A program made the position numbers and the translations under genes. The notes below the pieces were generated by a model. That model was not told the DNA's origin. It saw only the letters and a list, made by a program, of their open reading frames with translations, and searched no databases. 64,000 bases of DNA from Subtercola boreus. GTDB taxonomy: Bacteria > Actinomycetota > Actinomycetes > Actinomycetales > Microbacteriaceae. Shown in pieces: positions 1-8,897 of the stretch (its first letter is position 1; each line of letters begins with the position of its first letter). Where the stretch lies: assembly GCF_003399635.1 (NCBI RefSeq), contig NZ_NBXB01000039.1:30216-94215 (forward strand), given 5' to 3'.

Positions 1-354
1 GCCGATGTGCCGCCGGAGCTCGTTCGGGTTCAGCGACAGCACGTCGCGCCCATCGACCGTGATCGACCCCGAGGTCGGCTCGATGATGCGGTTGATCATC
101 TTCATCGTGGTGGTCTTGCCGCAGCCGGAGGGGCCGACGAACATGATCAGCTCGCCGGGCTCGACATCCATCGAGAAGTCCTCGACGGCCGGCACGGTCT
201 GCTCGCCGTAGACCTTGTTCACGTTCTTCAGTTCGATGTGCGCACCGCTGGTGTTCTTCACCGTGGTGATGGTGGTCGTGGTGCGGATGGTCGCCTCTGT
301 GGGGCGCCCGCCCAGAACGCGTGACGCGCCGGTGTCTGCTGTCGAGTCGGTCAT
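1..354 (-). CDS. Glycine betaine/choline-type ABC transporter ATP-binding protein (5' part only)
   Basis: The first 118 codons of a nucleotide-binding subunit that would power osmolyte uptake; the 3' part lies outside the window. After a Thr-rich N-terminus of about 40 residues the protein shows an ABC start with the Walker A motif GPSGCGKTT, then MINRIIEPTSG, as in OpuCA/ProV-type ATPases. The ATG is at 354-352, one base after the stop of the permease gene at 356, so the two genes are almost certainly cotranscribed. Substrate (betaine, carnitine, choline or proline) cannot be told from this fragment. Confidence 0.88.
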   Translation of the reverse strand, partial: MTDSTADTGASRVLGGRPTEATIRTTTTITTVKNTSGAHIELKNVNKVYGEQTVPAVEDFSMDVEPGELIMFVGPSGCGKTTTMKMINRIIEPTSGSITVDGRDVLSLNPNELRRHIG

Positions 355-355
355 G

Positions 356-1021
356 TCAGGCCCTCAGTCCCTTCGAGGTGGTCGTTTTCGTGATGAGTGT
401 GAACAGGCCGTCGACGATGAGGGCCAGAACGATGACACCGAGGGTGCCGGTGAGTGCATAGTTGAGCGCGTTCTTCGAGCCGAGCGAGCTGAGGCCCTGG
501 AAGATCATCTGGCCGAGTCCTGGGCCACCCACGTACGCGCCGATCGCCGCGATACCGATGGTGAGTTGCGCCGCGACGCGCACTCCGGTCACGATGACCG
601 GCCAGGCCATCGGCAGCTGGATGCGCAGCAGCACCGCCCCCCGGGAGAGCCCCATGCCCGTGGCCGCCTCCATGATCGCGGGGCTCACTTCGCGGAGCCC
701 GACCACGGTGTTCCGGATGATCGGCAGCAGCGAGTAGAGCGTGAGGCCGATCAGCGTCGGAACCCAGCCGAGCCCGAAGAGCGGGATCATCGCTGCCAGA
801 AGCGCGAGGGAGGGGATCGTCAGGATGACGGCAGCGCTCGTGACGGCAAGCGAGCGCCCGACGGGGCTGTTCCAGACGAGGAGGCCGATGCCGACACCGA
901 TGACGGTGGCGAGCAGCAACGCCACGGCCACGACGAGCAGGTGTTGACCGATCAGCTGGAGAATGTCGTCGTAGCGCTTTCCCCAGAAGGCCAGGAGGCC
1001 CGGAAGGTCGAATCCGGTCAT
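356..1021 (-). CDS. Glycine betaine/choline-type ABC transporter permease
   Basis: A 221-residue inner-membrane permease of the OpuCB/ProW type, with about five or six hydrophobic segments and the conserved cytoplasmic loop near residues 115-170 (EAATGMGLSRGAVLLRIQLP, then AIGAYVGGPGLG). It would form the channel of an osmolyte importer with the ATPase at 1-354. The ATG at 1021 follows a GAGGAG-like ribosome site. The gene is divergent from the IclR regulator at 1166, and the 144-bp spacer holds a TTGYGCA repeat that could control both. Confidence 0.9.
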   Translation of the reverse strand: MTGFDLPGLLAFWGKRYDDILQLIGQHLLVVAVALLLATVIGVGIGLLVWNSPVGRSLAVTSAAVILTIPSLALLAAMIPLFGLGWVPTLIGLTLYSLLPIIRNTVVGLREVSPAIMEAATGMGLSRGAVLLRIQLPMAWPVIVTGVRVAAQLTIGIAAIGAYVGGPGLGQMIFQGLSSLGSKNALNYALTGTLGVIVLALIVDGLFTLITKTTTSKGLRA

Positions 1022-1115
1022 GAATGCACAGCTCCTCTGCTCTTCGTTGAGTGGTGACCGCCGCGAAGTCGTGGAGGTCGGTGCGACACGTCGACACTAC
1101 GGGTGCGGTGTTCTT

Positions 1116-1138
1116 TTGCGCAACAGCAGTTGTGCATA
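1116..1138. promoter_or_regulatory. Candidate IclR operator (TTGCGCAA / TTGTGCATA)
   Basis: A perfect 8-bp palindrome TTGCGCAA (1116-1123) is followed 6 bases later by TTGTGCATA (1130-1138). The second copy overlaps the likely -35 region of the iclR promoter. IclR-family sites often contain TTGCGCAA-like half-sites. Its place between the divergent regulator and transporter suggests autoregulation and transporter control; this is inferred from position and motif only. Confidence 0.4.
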
Positions 1139-1153
1139 TGCCAACTGGGGGAC

Positions 1154-1159
1154 TACAGT
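1154..1159 (+). promoter_or_regulatory. Leaderless -10 box TACAGT for the IclR gene
   Basis: TACAGT ends exactly 6 nt before the ATG at 1166, which places the transcription start on the start codon. TTGTGC at 1130-1135 with an 18-nt spacer could serve as -35. This supports 1166 rather than the upstream start at 1103. Confidence 0.55.
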
Positions 1160-1165
1160 GGGCGA

Positions 1166-2053
1166 ATGGATGCCGCACCCACCCCTCGCCGGAACTCCGC
1201 CGGCCTCCGTCGTGACCTCGAACTGCTCGAAGTACTCGGCTCGCCAGAGGCGGAAGAGTCGGGCGGACTCGGCGTCGTTCGCCTGGCGGAACTGGTCGGG
1301 CGCGACAAGGGGCAGGTGTCGCGTACCCTGGCGACGCTCGCCGATGCGGGTCTCGTCGCCCGCGACCCGGCCACCCTCACCTATGGACTGGGCTACCAGC
1401 TCTACGCGTTGGCGGCGCGCACCCTCGAATCCCGGCTCGTGCGGCAGGCTGTACCCTTTCTCCGCCGCGTCGTGACCGCCACCCACGAGACGGCCCACCT
1501 CTGCGTGCTCCGCGGCGACAGTGTGCTCACCCTCAGCAGCCAGCTGAGCGAGCACGCCTTCCGGGGCATCGCGTGGGAGGGCGTGAGCGTGGCCGCCTGG
1601 ATGACGTCGGCCGGCCGGGTGCTGATCAGCGACTGGAGCGATGCCGACATCCGCGGCTGGTACGACCGGCACGGCAACGATCGTGCCGTGACGGGTCCAG
1701 TCGCACCTGTGGTCGCACCCCTCACCGGGCTCCCCCCCGAACCGGCGGCGGAGGGCGGCATCCCGTTGATCACCGACTTCGAGAGCCTTCTGACCGAGAT
1801 CGGGCACATCCGCCGCCGGGGCTACGCGAGCGTCGATGAGGAATTCGAGATGGGGGTGGTCGGCGTCTCGGCACCGGTCTTCGATTTTCGAGGCAACATC
1901 GTCGCCGCCATCAACGTGAGCGCACCGAAGGCACGCCTCGGCCGGCACCTGGATGCCGCGGGGCGACTCGTCTCCGAGATCGCCGAGCAGCTCTCGGCCG
2001 AGCTCGGCGCCGCGCCCCGCCGGGGTTCGCGGGTCAGTGGAACTGCGGAATGA
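1166..2053 (+). CDS. IclR-family transcriptional regulator
   Basis: A 295-residue one-component regulator: an N-terminal winged helix-turn-helix (about residues 15-75, with VVRLAELVGRDKGQVSRTLA) followed by an IclR effector-binding domain (about 85-280, with TAHLCVLRGDSVLTL and GYASVDEEFEMGVVGVSAPV). The start at 1166 is preferred because a TACAGT box lies 6 nt upstream and homologues begin near the HTH. It is divergent from the betaine-type transporter and likely senses its substrate or a derivative. Its last 20 bases overlap the convergent gene at 2034. Confidence 0.88.
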   Translation: MDAAPTPRRNSAGLRRDLELLEVLGSPEAEESGGLGVVRLAELVGRDKGQVSRTLATLADAGLVARDPATLTYGLGYQLYALAARTLESRLVRQAVPFLRRVVTATHETAHLCVLRGDSVLTLSSQLSEHAFRGIAWEGVSVAAWMTSAGRVLISDWSDADIRGWYDRHGNDRAVTGPVAPVVAPLTGLPPEPAAEGGIPLITDFESLLTEIGHIRRRGYASVDEEFEMGVVGVSAPVFDFRGNIVAAINVSAPKARLGRHLDAAGRLVSEIAEQLSAELGAAPRRGSRVSGTAE

Positions 2054-2366
2054 TCAGATAGAGCCCGTAGAGCACCGCGGCGCCCCCGATGGCGAGGCAC
2101 AGGTACCCGCCAAAGGTCGCCGCGACAGGACGCGGGCCTCGTGCTGCACTCGTCACGTGACCCTCGGATCCGGTGTCGTCTGGGGAACCGGCGGCCAGCA
2201 GGCGGAGCCCGAGAGCGTAGAACACCACGATCACCACCGCCGCCGCGAAGGAGATGAGGAAGACGATCGCGAAGGCGCCCCAGTCGACGCCGAGGAACTG
2301 GTCGGTGGCCGCTGCGATGAGGTGCGGGGCGGCGGGAACGGCTGTCTGTGCATCCGGAGTCCACAT
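2034..2366 (-). CDS. Small membrane protein linked to phosphate transporter
   Basis: A 110-residue protein with two hydrophobic segments (about 28-58 and 84-107) separated by a polar loop. It starts 5 bases downstream of the pit stop codon and is probably cotranscribed with it. Genes of this size follow pit in related actinobacteria as far as I recall; its function is unknown. The 3' end overlaps the iclR 3' end tail to tail. Homology is not recognised beyond the context. Confidence 0.7.
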   Translation of the reverse strand: MWTPDAQTAVPAAPHLIAAATDQFLGVDWGAFAIVFLISFAAAVVIVVFYALGLRLLAAGSPDDTGSEGHVTSAARGPRPVAATFGGYLCLAIGGAAVLYGLYLIIPQFH

Positions 2367-2371
2367 GCTCG

Positions 2372-3541
2372 TCAGGCCTTCTTTCCGGCGAGCTCAGCAC
2401 CCGCATCGTCTGAACCGTCTGCGGCGTCGTCGCCTGTTCTGTTGACGTTCTCCTGCGTGACGGGGTGCCGCCTGGCCAGCACGAAGAAGCCGGCACCCAG
2501 CACGAGCGCCAGCACCGCGACGATGATGAGTCCGAGCGTGCTGGAGGAGGCGGCCCAGGCCGCGAGGCCTCCCACGATCGCCGCCGCCGGCAGGGTGAAG
2601 ACCCAGCCGAGGGCGATCTTGCCGACAACACCCCAGTGCACGCGGGCGAGCTTCTTGCCGAGACCCGATCCGACCACCGCACCGGACGTCACCTGTGTGG
2701 TCGAGAGGGCGAAGCCCAAGTGCGAGGAGATCAGGATGGTGGCGGCCGAACTCGTCTCGGCGGCGAAACCCTGTGCGGGCTGCACATCGGTGATGCGCTT
2801 GCCCACCGTTCGCATGATCCGCCAGCCGCCGAGGTAGGTGCCGATGGCGATCGCCAGGCCGCAGGCACCGATCACCCAGAGCTGCGGGCCGGTGCCGGAA
2901 TCCTGGTAGCCGGCCGCGATGAGGGTGAGCGTGATGACGCCCATCGTCTTCTGGGCGTCGTTCGTTCCGTGGGCAAGCGACACGAGGGAGGCCGAGATCG
3001 TCTGGCCGTGACGGAATCCACGGTCCGAACCGCGGGTGCGCGCCTGGCGCGTGATGCGGTAGGCGGCATAGGTGGCGACGAGCGCGACGAGCCCGGCGAC
3101 GAAGGGTGAGAAGAGCGCCGGCAGCACCACTTTCGAGAGCACGACGCCGAAGTCGACCGAGTTGACGCCCGCGCCGATGATGGCGGCGCCGATGAGTCCG
3201 CCGAACAGGGCGTGCGTCGAGCTCGACGGGAGCCCCAGGTACCAGGTGCCGAGGTTCCAGAGCACCGCGCCGACCAGCCCGGCGAAGATCATGGTGGGCG
3301 TGACCTGGATCCCGCCCTCGCCCTCCTTGATGATGCCCTGCGAGATCGTCTTGGCGACCTCAGTGGAGAGGAAAGCTCCGACCAGGTTGAGCACCGCCGA
3401 GATGAGCACGGCGACCTTCGGCTTCAGGGCGCCCGTGGCGACCGAGGTGGCCATGGCATTCGCGGTGTCGTGGAAACCGTTCGTGAAGTCGAAGACGAGC
3501 GCTATGACGATGACGAGCAAGACAGTGATGAGTACGTCCAT
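2372..3541 (-). CDS. pit: PiT-family inorganic phosphate transporter
   Basis: A 389-residue integral membrane symporter for inorganic phosphate (usually as a metal-phosphate complex with H+ or Na+). The two inverted PiT signatures are visible: DFTNGFHDTANAMATSVATG near residue 18 and SLAHGTNDAQKTMGVI near residue 188, each in the middle of a run of hydrophobic segments. The ATG at 3541 has a GGAGGATC ribosome site. A PHO-box-like direct repeat sits immediately upstream of a TAACGT -10 box, so phosphate-starvation control through PhoP is plausible. The high-affinity pst genes lie about 1 kb away. Confidence 0.95.
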   Translation of the reverse strand: MDVLITVLLVIVIALVFDFTNGFHDTANAMATSVATGALKPKVAVLISAVLNLVGAFLSTEVAKTISQGIIKEGEGGIQVTPTMIFAGLVGAVLWNLGTWYLGLPSSSTHALFGGLIGAAIIGAGVNSVDFGVVLSKVVLPALFSPFVAGLVALVATYAAYRITRQARTRGSDRGFRHGQTISASLVSLAHGTNDAQKTMGVITLTLIAAGYQDSGTGPQLWVIGACGLAIAIGTYLGGWRIMRTVGKRITDVQPAQGFAAETSSAATILISSHLGFALSTTQVTSGAVVGSGLGKKLARVHWGVVGKIALGWVFTLPAAAIVGGLAAWAASSSTLGLIIVAVLALVLGAGFFVLARRHPVTQENVNRTGDDAADGSDDAGAELAGKKA

Positions 3542-3613
3542 CGGATGATCCTCCAGGCGTGCGTGTGGGGTCCGGGCGTCGCGGTTCGGCGTCGGGTGGG
3601 TTTCTCAGACGAG

Positions 3614-3646
3614 ACGTTAGAAGTGCTCGATGAACGCCCGGTTAAC
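3614..3646 (-). promoter_or_regulatory. PHO-box-like direct repeat plus -10 box upstream of pit
   Basis: On the minus strand two adjacent 11-mers, GTTAACCGGGC (3646-3636) and GTTCATCGAGC (3635-3625), match the actinobacterial PHO-box layout (11-bp direct repeat units beginning GTTCAYC). They are followed after 5 nt by TAACGT (3619-3614), so the repeat covers the -35 region, as expected for PhoP activation. The divergent gene at 3672 could share the site. Confidence 0.5.
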
Positions 3647-3659
3647 ACGCTCGGGCTAG

Positions 3660-3665
3660 TACAGT
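3660..3665 (+). promoter_or_regulatory. Leaderless -10 box TACAGT for the gene at 3672
   Basis: TACAGT is separated from the GTG at 3672 by exactly 6 nt (TTTACA). No ribosome site precedes the GTG, in keeping with a leaderless transcript. Confidence 0.5.
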
Positions 3666-3671
3666 TTTACA

Positions 3672-4328
3672 GTGGTCAAAGCGTTGTTCGAAGAGCTGGT
3701 CAGCCTCTCAGACGAACGGTTCTGTCCGGAGATCTCTCACGCTGAGGCTCTTTTCGGACGCGCTGCCGATCCTGATGTCCCCTTCAGCATCCTTGCGCTC
3801 CGGAGGCTCGGCAGAACCCGACCCGCGCTCTTCGTCGCACCGGGCGAGGGAGAGGTTCCGTCAGGGATGCGCACCACCTTCGGCCCGGGCAGCTCTGTGC
3901 GACTCGAGGTCTTCCACGCGGCCGCCAGCGTGCACGGCCGGCGGCCGGCATCCGCATCCATCCGCACCGGGCGCGCGCCCCGCCCCGGAGCCTCGGCCGC
4001 CCGGCTCGACGGAGCCCGGTCGGACCTCACCGAGCACGCCGTGAGTTACCTCGTGCGGAACGACCGGCTCGCGCTGCCGGTGCCGCAACGGGGCGACCCC
4101 ACGGCCGGGTGGGAGGAGCAGTTGCTGCGCACCACCCATTGGGTGTCGGACATGCGTCGCCGGCGCGACCGCATCTTCGTCGACGACGGCACCGTGCCGG
4201 TGTTGCGCGTCGACGACCCGCTCGGCGCGTGGGCGGCGGTGGCCTTCGACCTCGGCGCCGACCGCGTGACGATCGCCGGCGCTGCGGGCTTTCTCGACCG
4301 GCGCTTCACGACCCGCCCCGCCTCCTAG
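3672..4328 (+). CDS. Hypothetical protein, divergent from pit
   Basis: A 218-residue soluble protein without a recognised domain. It has no signal peptide or membrane segment. The middle (about 90-120) is rich in Arg, Ala and Pro and looks like a linker between two short ordered regions. The GTG start has a TACAGT box 6 nt upstream. It is divergent from pit across the PHO-box-like repeat, and convergent with pstB, so a link to phosphate physiology is possible but rests only on position. Confidence 0.65.
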   Translation: MVKALFEELVSLSDERFCPEISHAEALFGRAADPDVPFSILALRRLGRTRPALFVAPGEGEVPSGMRTTFGPGSSVRLEVFHAAASVHGRRPASASIRTGRAPRPGASAARLDGARSDLTEHAVSYLVRNDRLALPVPQRGDPTAGWEEQLLRTTHWVSDMRRRRDRIFVDDGTVPVLRVDDPLGAWAAVAFDLGADRVTIAGAAGFLDRRFTTRPAS

Positions 4329-4388
4329 TACCCTCCCCGCTTCCCCCCTGCCTCCCCTCCCCTGCGCGTCGAATCGATGCGGGGGAGG

Positions 4389-5705
<1,317 letters not shown>

Positions 5706-5796
5706 GGTGTGTCACTTCGTGTCGGAGAGGCGAGCGGGCGGGCGGGGCTGGCGAGCGGGGCGCGCGCATCCGGGAGGCCGGTCGCGGCGCGGCCGA

Positions 5797-6819
5797 TCAC
5801 AGCAGGTTGGGCAGCAGCAGGGCGAGTTGGTTGGCCACGAACAGCGCAGCGAGGATCGAGAGCGGCGCGAACACCACCCACGTCTTCTGCGCCCCAATGC
5901 GGCGGAACGCCCAGACGGCCGCGAGTTCGACGACCAGCAGGAACTGCAGCGCGAAGACGAGTGCCCACGCGGTGGTGGTGTCGGTCGACATCGCCTGGTC
6001 GACCGCGGGCAGCGCGAGGTAAGTGGTCTGCCGCTTGCCGGCCGGCTGCACGGCACTGGTCAGTTCGGCATCCACGTAGGCGATGCCAGTCGGGATGAAC
6101 GCGGGGCCCCTCGCCGTGACGAGGGTGAGTCTCGACGTTCCGCCGGCGAAGGTCGGCACGGGGTCGCCGGCGTACCGCACACCGATGACCTCGAACTGCT
6201 GTTCGCCCTGCCCGGTCGTCACGGAGAGCTTGTCGCCGGGTGCGAGCTCCTGGATGCGCGAGAAGGGTCCGCCGTACCCCGCGGCCCGACCCATCACGGT
6301 GCTGATACCGGCCTGGCCCGGGAGCACGGAGTCGCGCCGGTGGCCAGGCCCGTTCTTCAGCACATCGGCAGAGCTGCCCTCGGAGATCACCTCGCGCACG
6401 TTGATCGAGGGGATGTCGATGACACCCACCGGCGAGCCGTCGGCCACCAGCTGGTCGTCGAACGTGGCCTCGCTGACCGGAGCCGTGCCCGCGAGCGCCT
6501 GCACGCGGTACTCGTTGCTGAGCTGCTGCTGGGCGACGAAGTGCTGCACATGGCTGAGCACCATGAGGTTGGCCGCGAAAGCGAAGAGCATCGCCGCGAC
6601 CAGCAGCAGAACACCGTGCACGACGACCTGCACCGGTCCGGGAGGGGCGGCGGGCCCGAGCGCGGAGGGCGGCGGGCGGCGGGGCAGGCGCGGCGGCTTG
6701 GGAGCCTGCGGCGATTTCGGCCCTCGCCCTCCGCGCGGCATTCTGGGCGCCCGGAGCGATGCGTCCCGGCTCGGAGCCTCGGGGGCGAAGGCCGCCTGCT
6801 CGTCGATGACCGCGGTCAC
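5797..6819 (-). CDS. Sortase-fold membrane protein lacking catalytic residues
   Basis: A 340-residue protein: a cytosolic Pro/Lys/Arg-rich tail, a membrane segment (about 60-85), an extracytoplasmic sortase-like domain (IPSINVREVISEG, GGPFSRIQELAPGD, SRLTLVTARG) and one or two C-terminal membrane segments. In class E sortases these places read GHR and TLxTC followed by a catalytic Arg. Here the His position is Arg (MGRAAGYGGPF), the Cys position is Ala (TLVTAR), and no Arg precedes the last strand (PTGIAYVDA). It is therefore probably not a transpeptidase. The GTG start overlaps the preceding stop as GTGA. It may act as a scaffold for the neighbouring surface proteins. Confidence 0.8.
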   Translation of the reverse strand: MTAVIDEQAAFAPEAPSRDASLRAPRMPRGGRGPKSPQAPKPPRLPRRPPPSALGPAAPPGPVQVVVHGVLLLVAAMLFAFAANLMVLSHVQHFVAQQQLSNEYRVQALAGTAPVSEATFDDQLVADGSPVGVIDIPSINVREVISEGSSADVLKNGPGHRRDSVLPGQAGISTVMGRAAGYGGPFSRIQELAPGDKLSVTTGQGEQQFEVIGVRYAGDPVPTFAGGTSRLTLVTARGPAFIPTGIAYVDAELTSAVQPAGKRQTTYLALPAVDQAMSTDTTTAWALVFALQFLLVVELAAVWAFRRIGAQKTWVVFAPLSILAALFVANQLALLLPNLL

Positions 6820-7670
6820 GCCGCTCCCCCGTCCGTCTCGGGACGACGCGCGGCGGTCGCGGGGACGGGCGTGGCGGCGGCCGTGGTTCCGGCAGCGGCA
6901 GACCCGGCAGCCGCGGCGACCGGCGGCGGGTTCCGGATGATCGTGACGACTCGGAACGCTCCGGCGGCCAGAATCAGCAGCACCAGCACGAACCATGGCA
7001 GCACGAACATGAACCCGTCCCGGGTGATCGACGACAGGGCCGTTCCGGCCACGTTCTCGGGGGGTGTGAAGGTCGCGTGGGTAGTGAAGAACGCCCACTG
7101 GCCGAGCCCACCCAGCGTCGCCTCGATGACCCGCGATTCGTCGGGCTTCAGCTGGTCGATCCGGATGCCGTCGACCCGCGCGATCTCGTTGCCGAACGGC
7201 CCCACGAGCTGGAAGCCGGCCGAACCGTCGATCGTGAACTGCGAAACGTTGTGCACGGTGAACTCCGCATGGGAGTCACCGCCGAACGGGTTGATGCTCC
7301 AGCCGTAGCCCGACGTCACGCCGCTGACGAAGACGATGCCGCCGAGATCGAACTCGTCGGCAGCGGGAACGGGCGCTGAGGCTGCGGGCCCACCGGTGAC
7401 GACAGTGTTGCCGGTGTTGCTGCTGCCGAGGCCGGAGGTGGACGGCTTCGAGAGCGAGGGGCTGCCGTTGCCGCCCACACCCGACACCGGTGGTGCCGGC
7501 GGAAACGTCGTGACGGGTTCGGCAGGAGCGGGCGACACCGTCACGGTGATGCCGACCCCGCCGGTGTCATCAGCGAGGGCGGGGTTCGCCCCGAGCAGTG
7601 CAGTGCCGGCGAGCGCGACCAGCACCAGCGCAGCCACGGCGACCGCGAGACGCGATCCTGAACCGCTCAC
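6816..7670 (-). CDS. Exported membrane-anchored protein of the WxL/pst locus
   Basis: A 284-residue protein with a signal peptide (residues 1-33, ending NPALA), a Pro/Gly/Ser-rich linker (about 45-95), a beta-rich domain of about 120 residues resembling the Ig-like domains of DUF916-type proteins (AEFTVHNVSQFTI, QLKPDESRVIEA), a membrane segment (about 215-240) and an Ala/Pro-rich cytosolic tail. Its start and stop both overlap the neighbouring genes as GTGA, which implies translational coupling with the DUF916-like and sortase-like partners. No enzymatic motif is seen. A structural or adaptor role at the cell surface is inferred from context. Confidence 0.75.
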   Translation of the reverse strand: MSGSGSRLAVAVAALVLVALAGTALLGANPALADDTGGVGITVTVSPAPAEPVTTFPPAPPVSGVGGNGSPSLSKPSTSGLGSSNTGNTVVTGGPAASAPVPAADEFDLGGIVFVSGVTSGYGWSINPFGGDSHAEFTVHNVSQFTIDGSAGFQLVGPFGNEIARVDGIRIDQLKPDESRVIEATLGGLGQWAFFTTHATFTPPENVAGTALSSITRDGFMFVLPWFVLVLLILAAGAFRVVTIIRNPPPVAAAAGSAAAGTTAAATPVPATAARRPETDGGAA

Positions 7671-8710
7671 CCTGCGGCCACCGGCTGCTCAGCGGCAAGG
7701 CGCCGGGCTTCTGCCTCTGTGTACTCGGCCCAGGCGACGGCGTTCTTCGCGTCGCGGGCCCGGCGCCAGCGCAGAAAGAGGAAGACGAGTGCGGCGAGCA
7801 CGACAAGGATGACCAGCCACCACGGCATCGCCACAGCCACGGTGTCACGGTCCACAGTGGCGAGGGGCCCCGGATCCTGCGCATCGGCGTCGACGGTCGG
7901 CGCGAGGCTGATGTAGGGGTTGAGGTAACCGAGCTGACCGATGCCCGGCACGACCACCGAGAGGGTGCGGGTGCTGCCCGGGAGCATCTCTGCGAGTTCG
8001 GAACGCTGCAGCGTTCCCGCGGCGATGCCGAAGTAGGTGTTGACGCCGATGACCGCATTCGCACCGAGAGCGACGTTGCCGTTGTTGCGAACGGTGTAGG
8101 TCACGGTCGTCGTGCCGTCGAACGGGTTCAGTTGGGCGTCGTACGAGGCCGAGATGCTGCTGACGGTGAGGGCGGCCTGCAGTGCACCGGCGACGCGGGC
8201 ATAGAGCCGGGTGGCGACCCGACGGTCGACGAGAACCTGTCCGTCGGTCGAGAGTACCGAGATGACGATCCCCGCGGCATGGTCGCCGGGTGAGGCGTCG
8301 GCCGGCACGTTCATCGTGAACGGAACGACCTGGCTCGCTCCCGGCTCGAGTGGGATCGAGAGCTGCGTGGCACCATCGGCGAAGGACACCCAACTGCCGG
8401 CGTCGGTGGGTGCGGCATCCGTGTCGAGAAGGCCGTAGGATCCGTCATCCGTGTTGTAGGCGTCGGTTGCGAAGACCTTCATGGTCTGCGGGATCGTGCC
8501 GGCGTTCGTGACGAGATAGCTGTCGCTGATCTGCTGGCCGGGAGAGATCGTGTAGCTGAACCGGGAGCGGTCGTCGGCACCGGATCCATCCGACGGCGAG
8601 CCGGAGATGCCCGACTCGTCATCGGCGTGGGCGACCTGTGCCGTGGAGACACCGACCATCGCCAGCGCGAGGAACAGCGCAGCGAGAACAAAGGAGACGA
8701 GACGCTTCAT
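7667..8710 (-). CDS. DUF916-like WxL-locus surface protein with C-terminal anchor
   Basis: A 347-residue exported protein: signal peptide MKRLVSFVLAALFLALAMVG ending near AQVAHA, two Ig-like domains (about 40-290; motifs ISPGQQISDSYLVTNAG, VPADASPGDHAAGIVIS, YTVRNNGNVALGANAVI), a membrane segment (about 293-315) and a short charged cytosolic tail. This is the architecture of DUF916 proteins, which bind peptidoglycan or WxL partners in Firmicutes. An alternative ATG at 8755 would add 15 residues; 8710 is preferred because it begins directly with the signal peptide. The stop overlaps the next start (GTGA). Confidence 0.82.
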   Translation of the reverse strand: MKRLVSFVLAALFLALAMVGVSTAQVAHADDESGISGSPSDGSGADDRSRFSYTISPGQQISDSYLVTNAGTIPQTMKVFATDAYNTDDGSYGLLDTDAAPTDAGSWVSFADGATQLSIPLEPGASQVVPFTMNVPADASPGDHAAGIVISVLSTDGQVLVDRRVATRLYARVAGALQAALTVSSISASYDAQLNPFDGTTTVTYTVRNNGNVALGANAVIGVNTYFGIAAGTLQRSELAEMLPGSTRTLSVVVPGIGQLGYLNPYISLAPTVDADAQDPGPLATVDRDTVAVAMPWWLVILVVLAALVFLFLRWRRARDAKNAVAWAEYTEAEARRLAAEQPVAAG

Positions 8711-8847
8711 CGTCAGGGGGAGGGCGGTTGTTTCGGGCACAGTACATTCATCCAAAAGAGGTTTGCGGGCAGCGGGCCGAGGCGTGAACCAGACGTGAAC
8801 GGGAGGCGGAGCGGCGGGGCGGTTCCCGGCCCCGCCGCACCATCGAA

Positions 8848-8874
8848 GGGAGGGCCGCTCGCGCGGACCCTCCC
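8848..8874 (-). terminator. Hairpin downstream of the WxL-like gene
   Basis: GGGAGGGCCGC and GCGGACCCTCCC form a GC-rich stem of about 10 pairs with one interior mismatch, 24 bases after the WxL-like stop codon on the minus strand. No T-tract follows, so it may attenuate rather than end transcription into the DUF916-like gene. Confidence 0.4.
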
Positions 8875-8897
8875 CCCGGTGTGTGCAGGTGGTGCGA

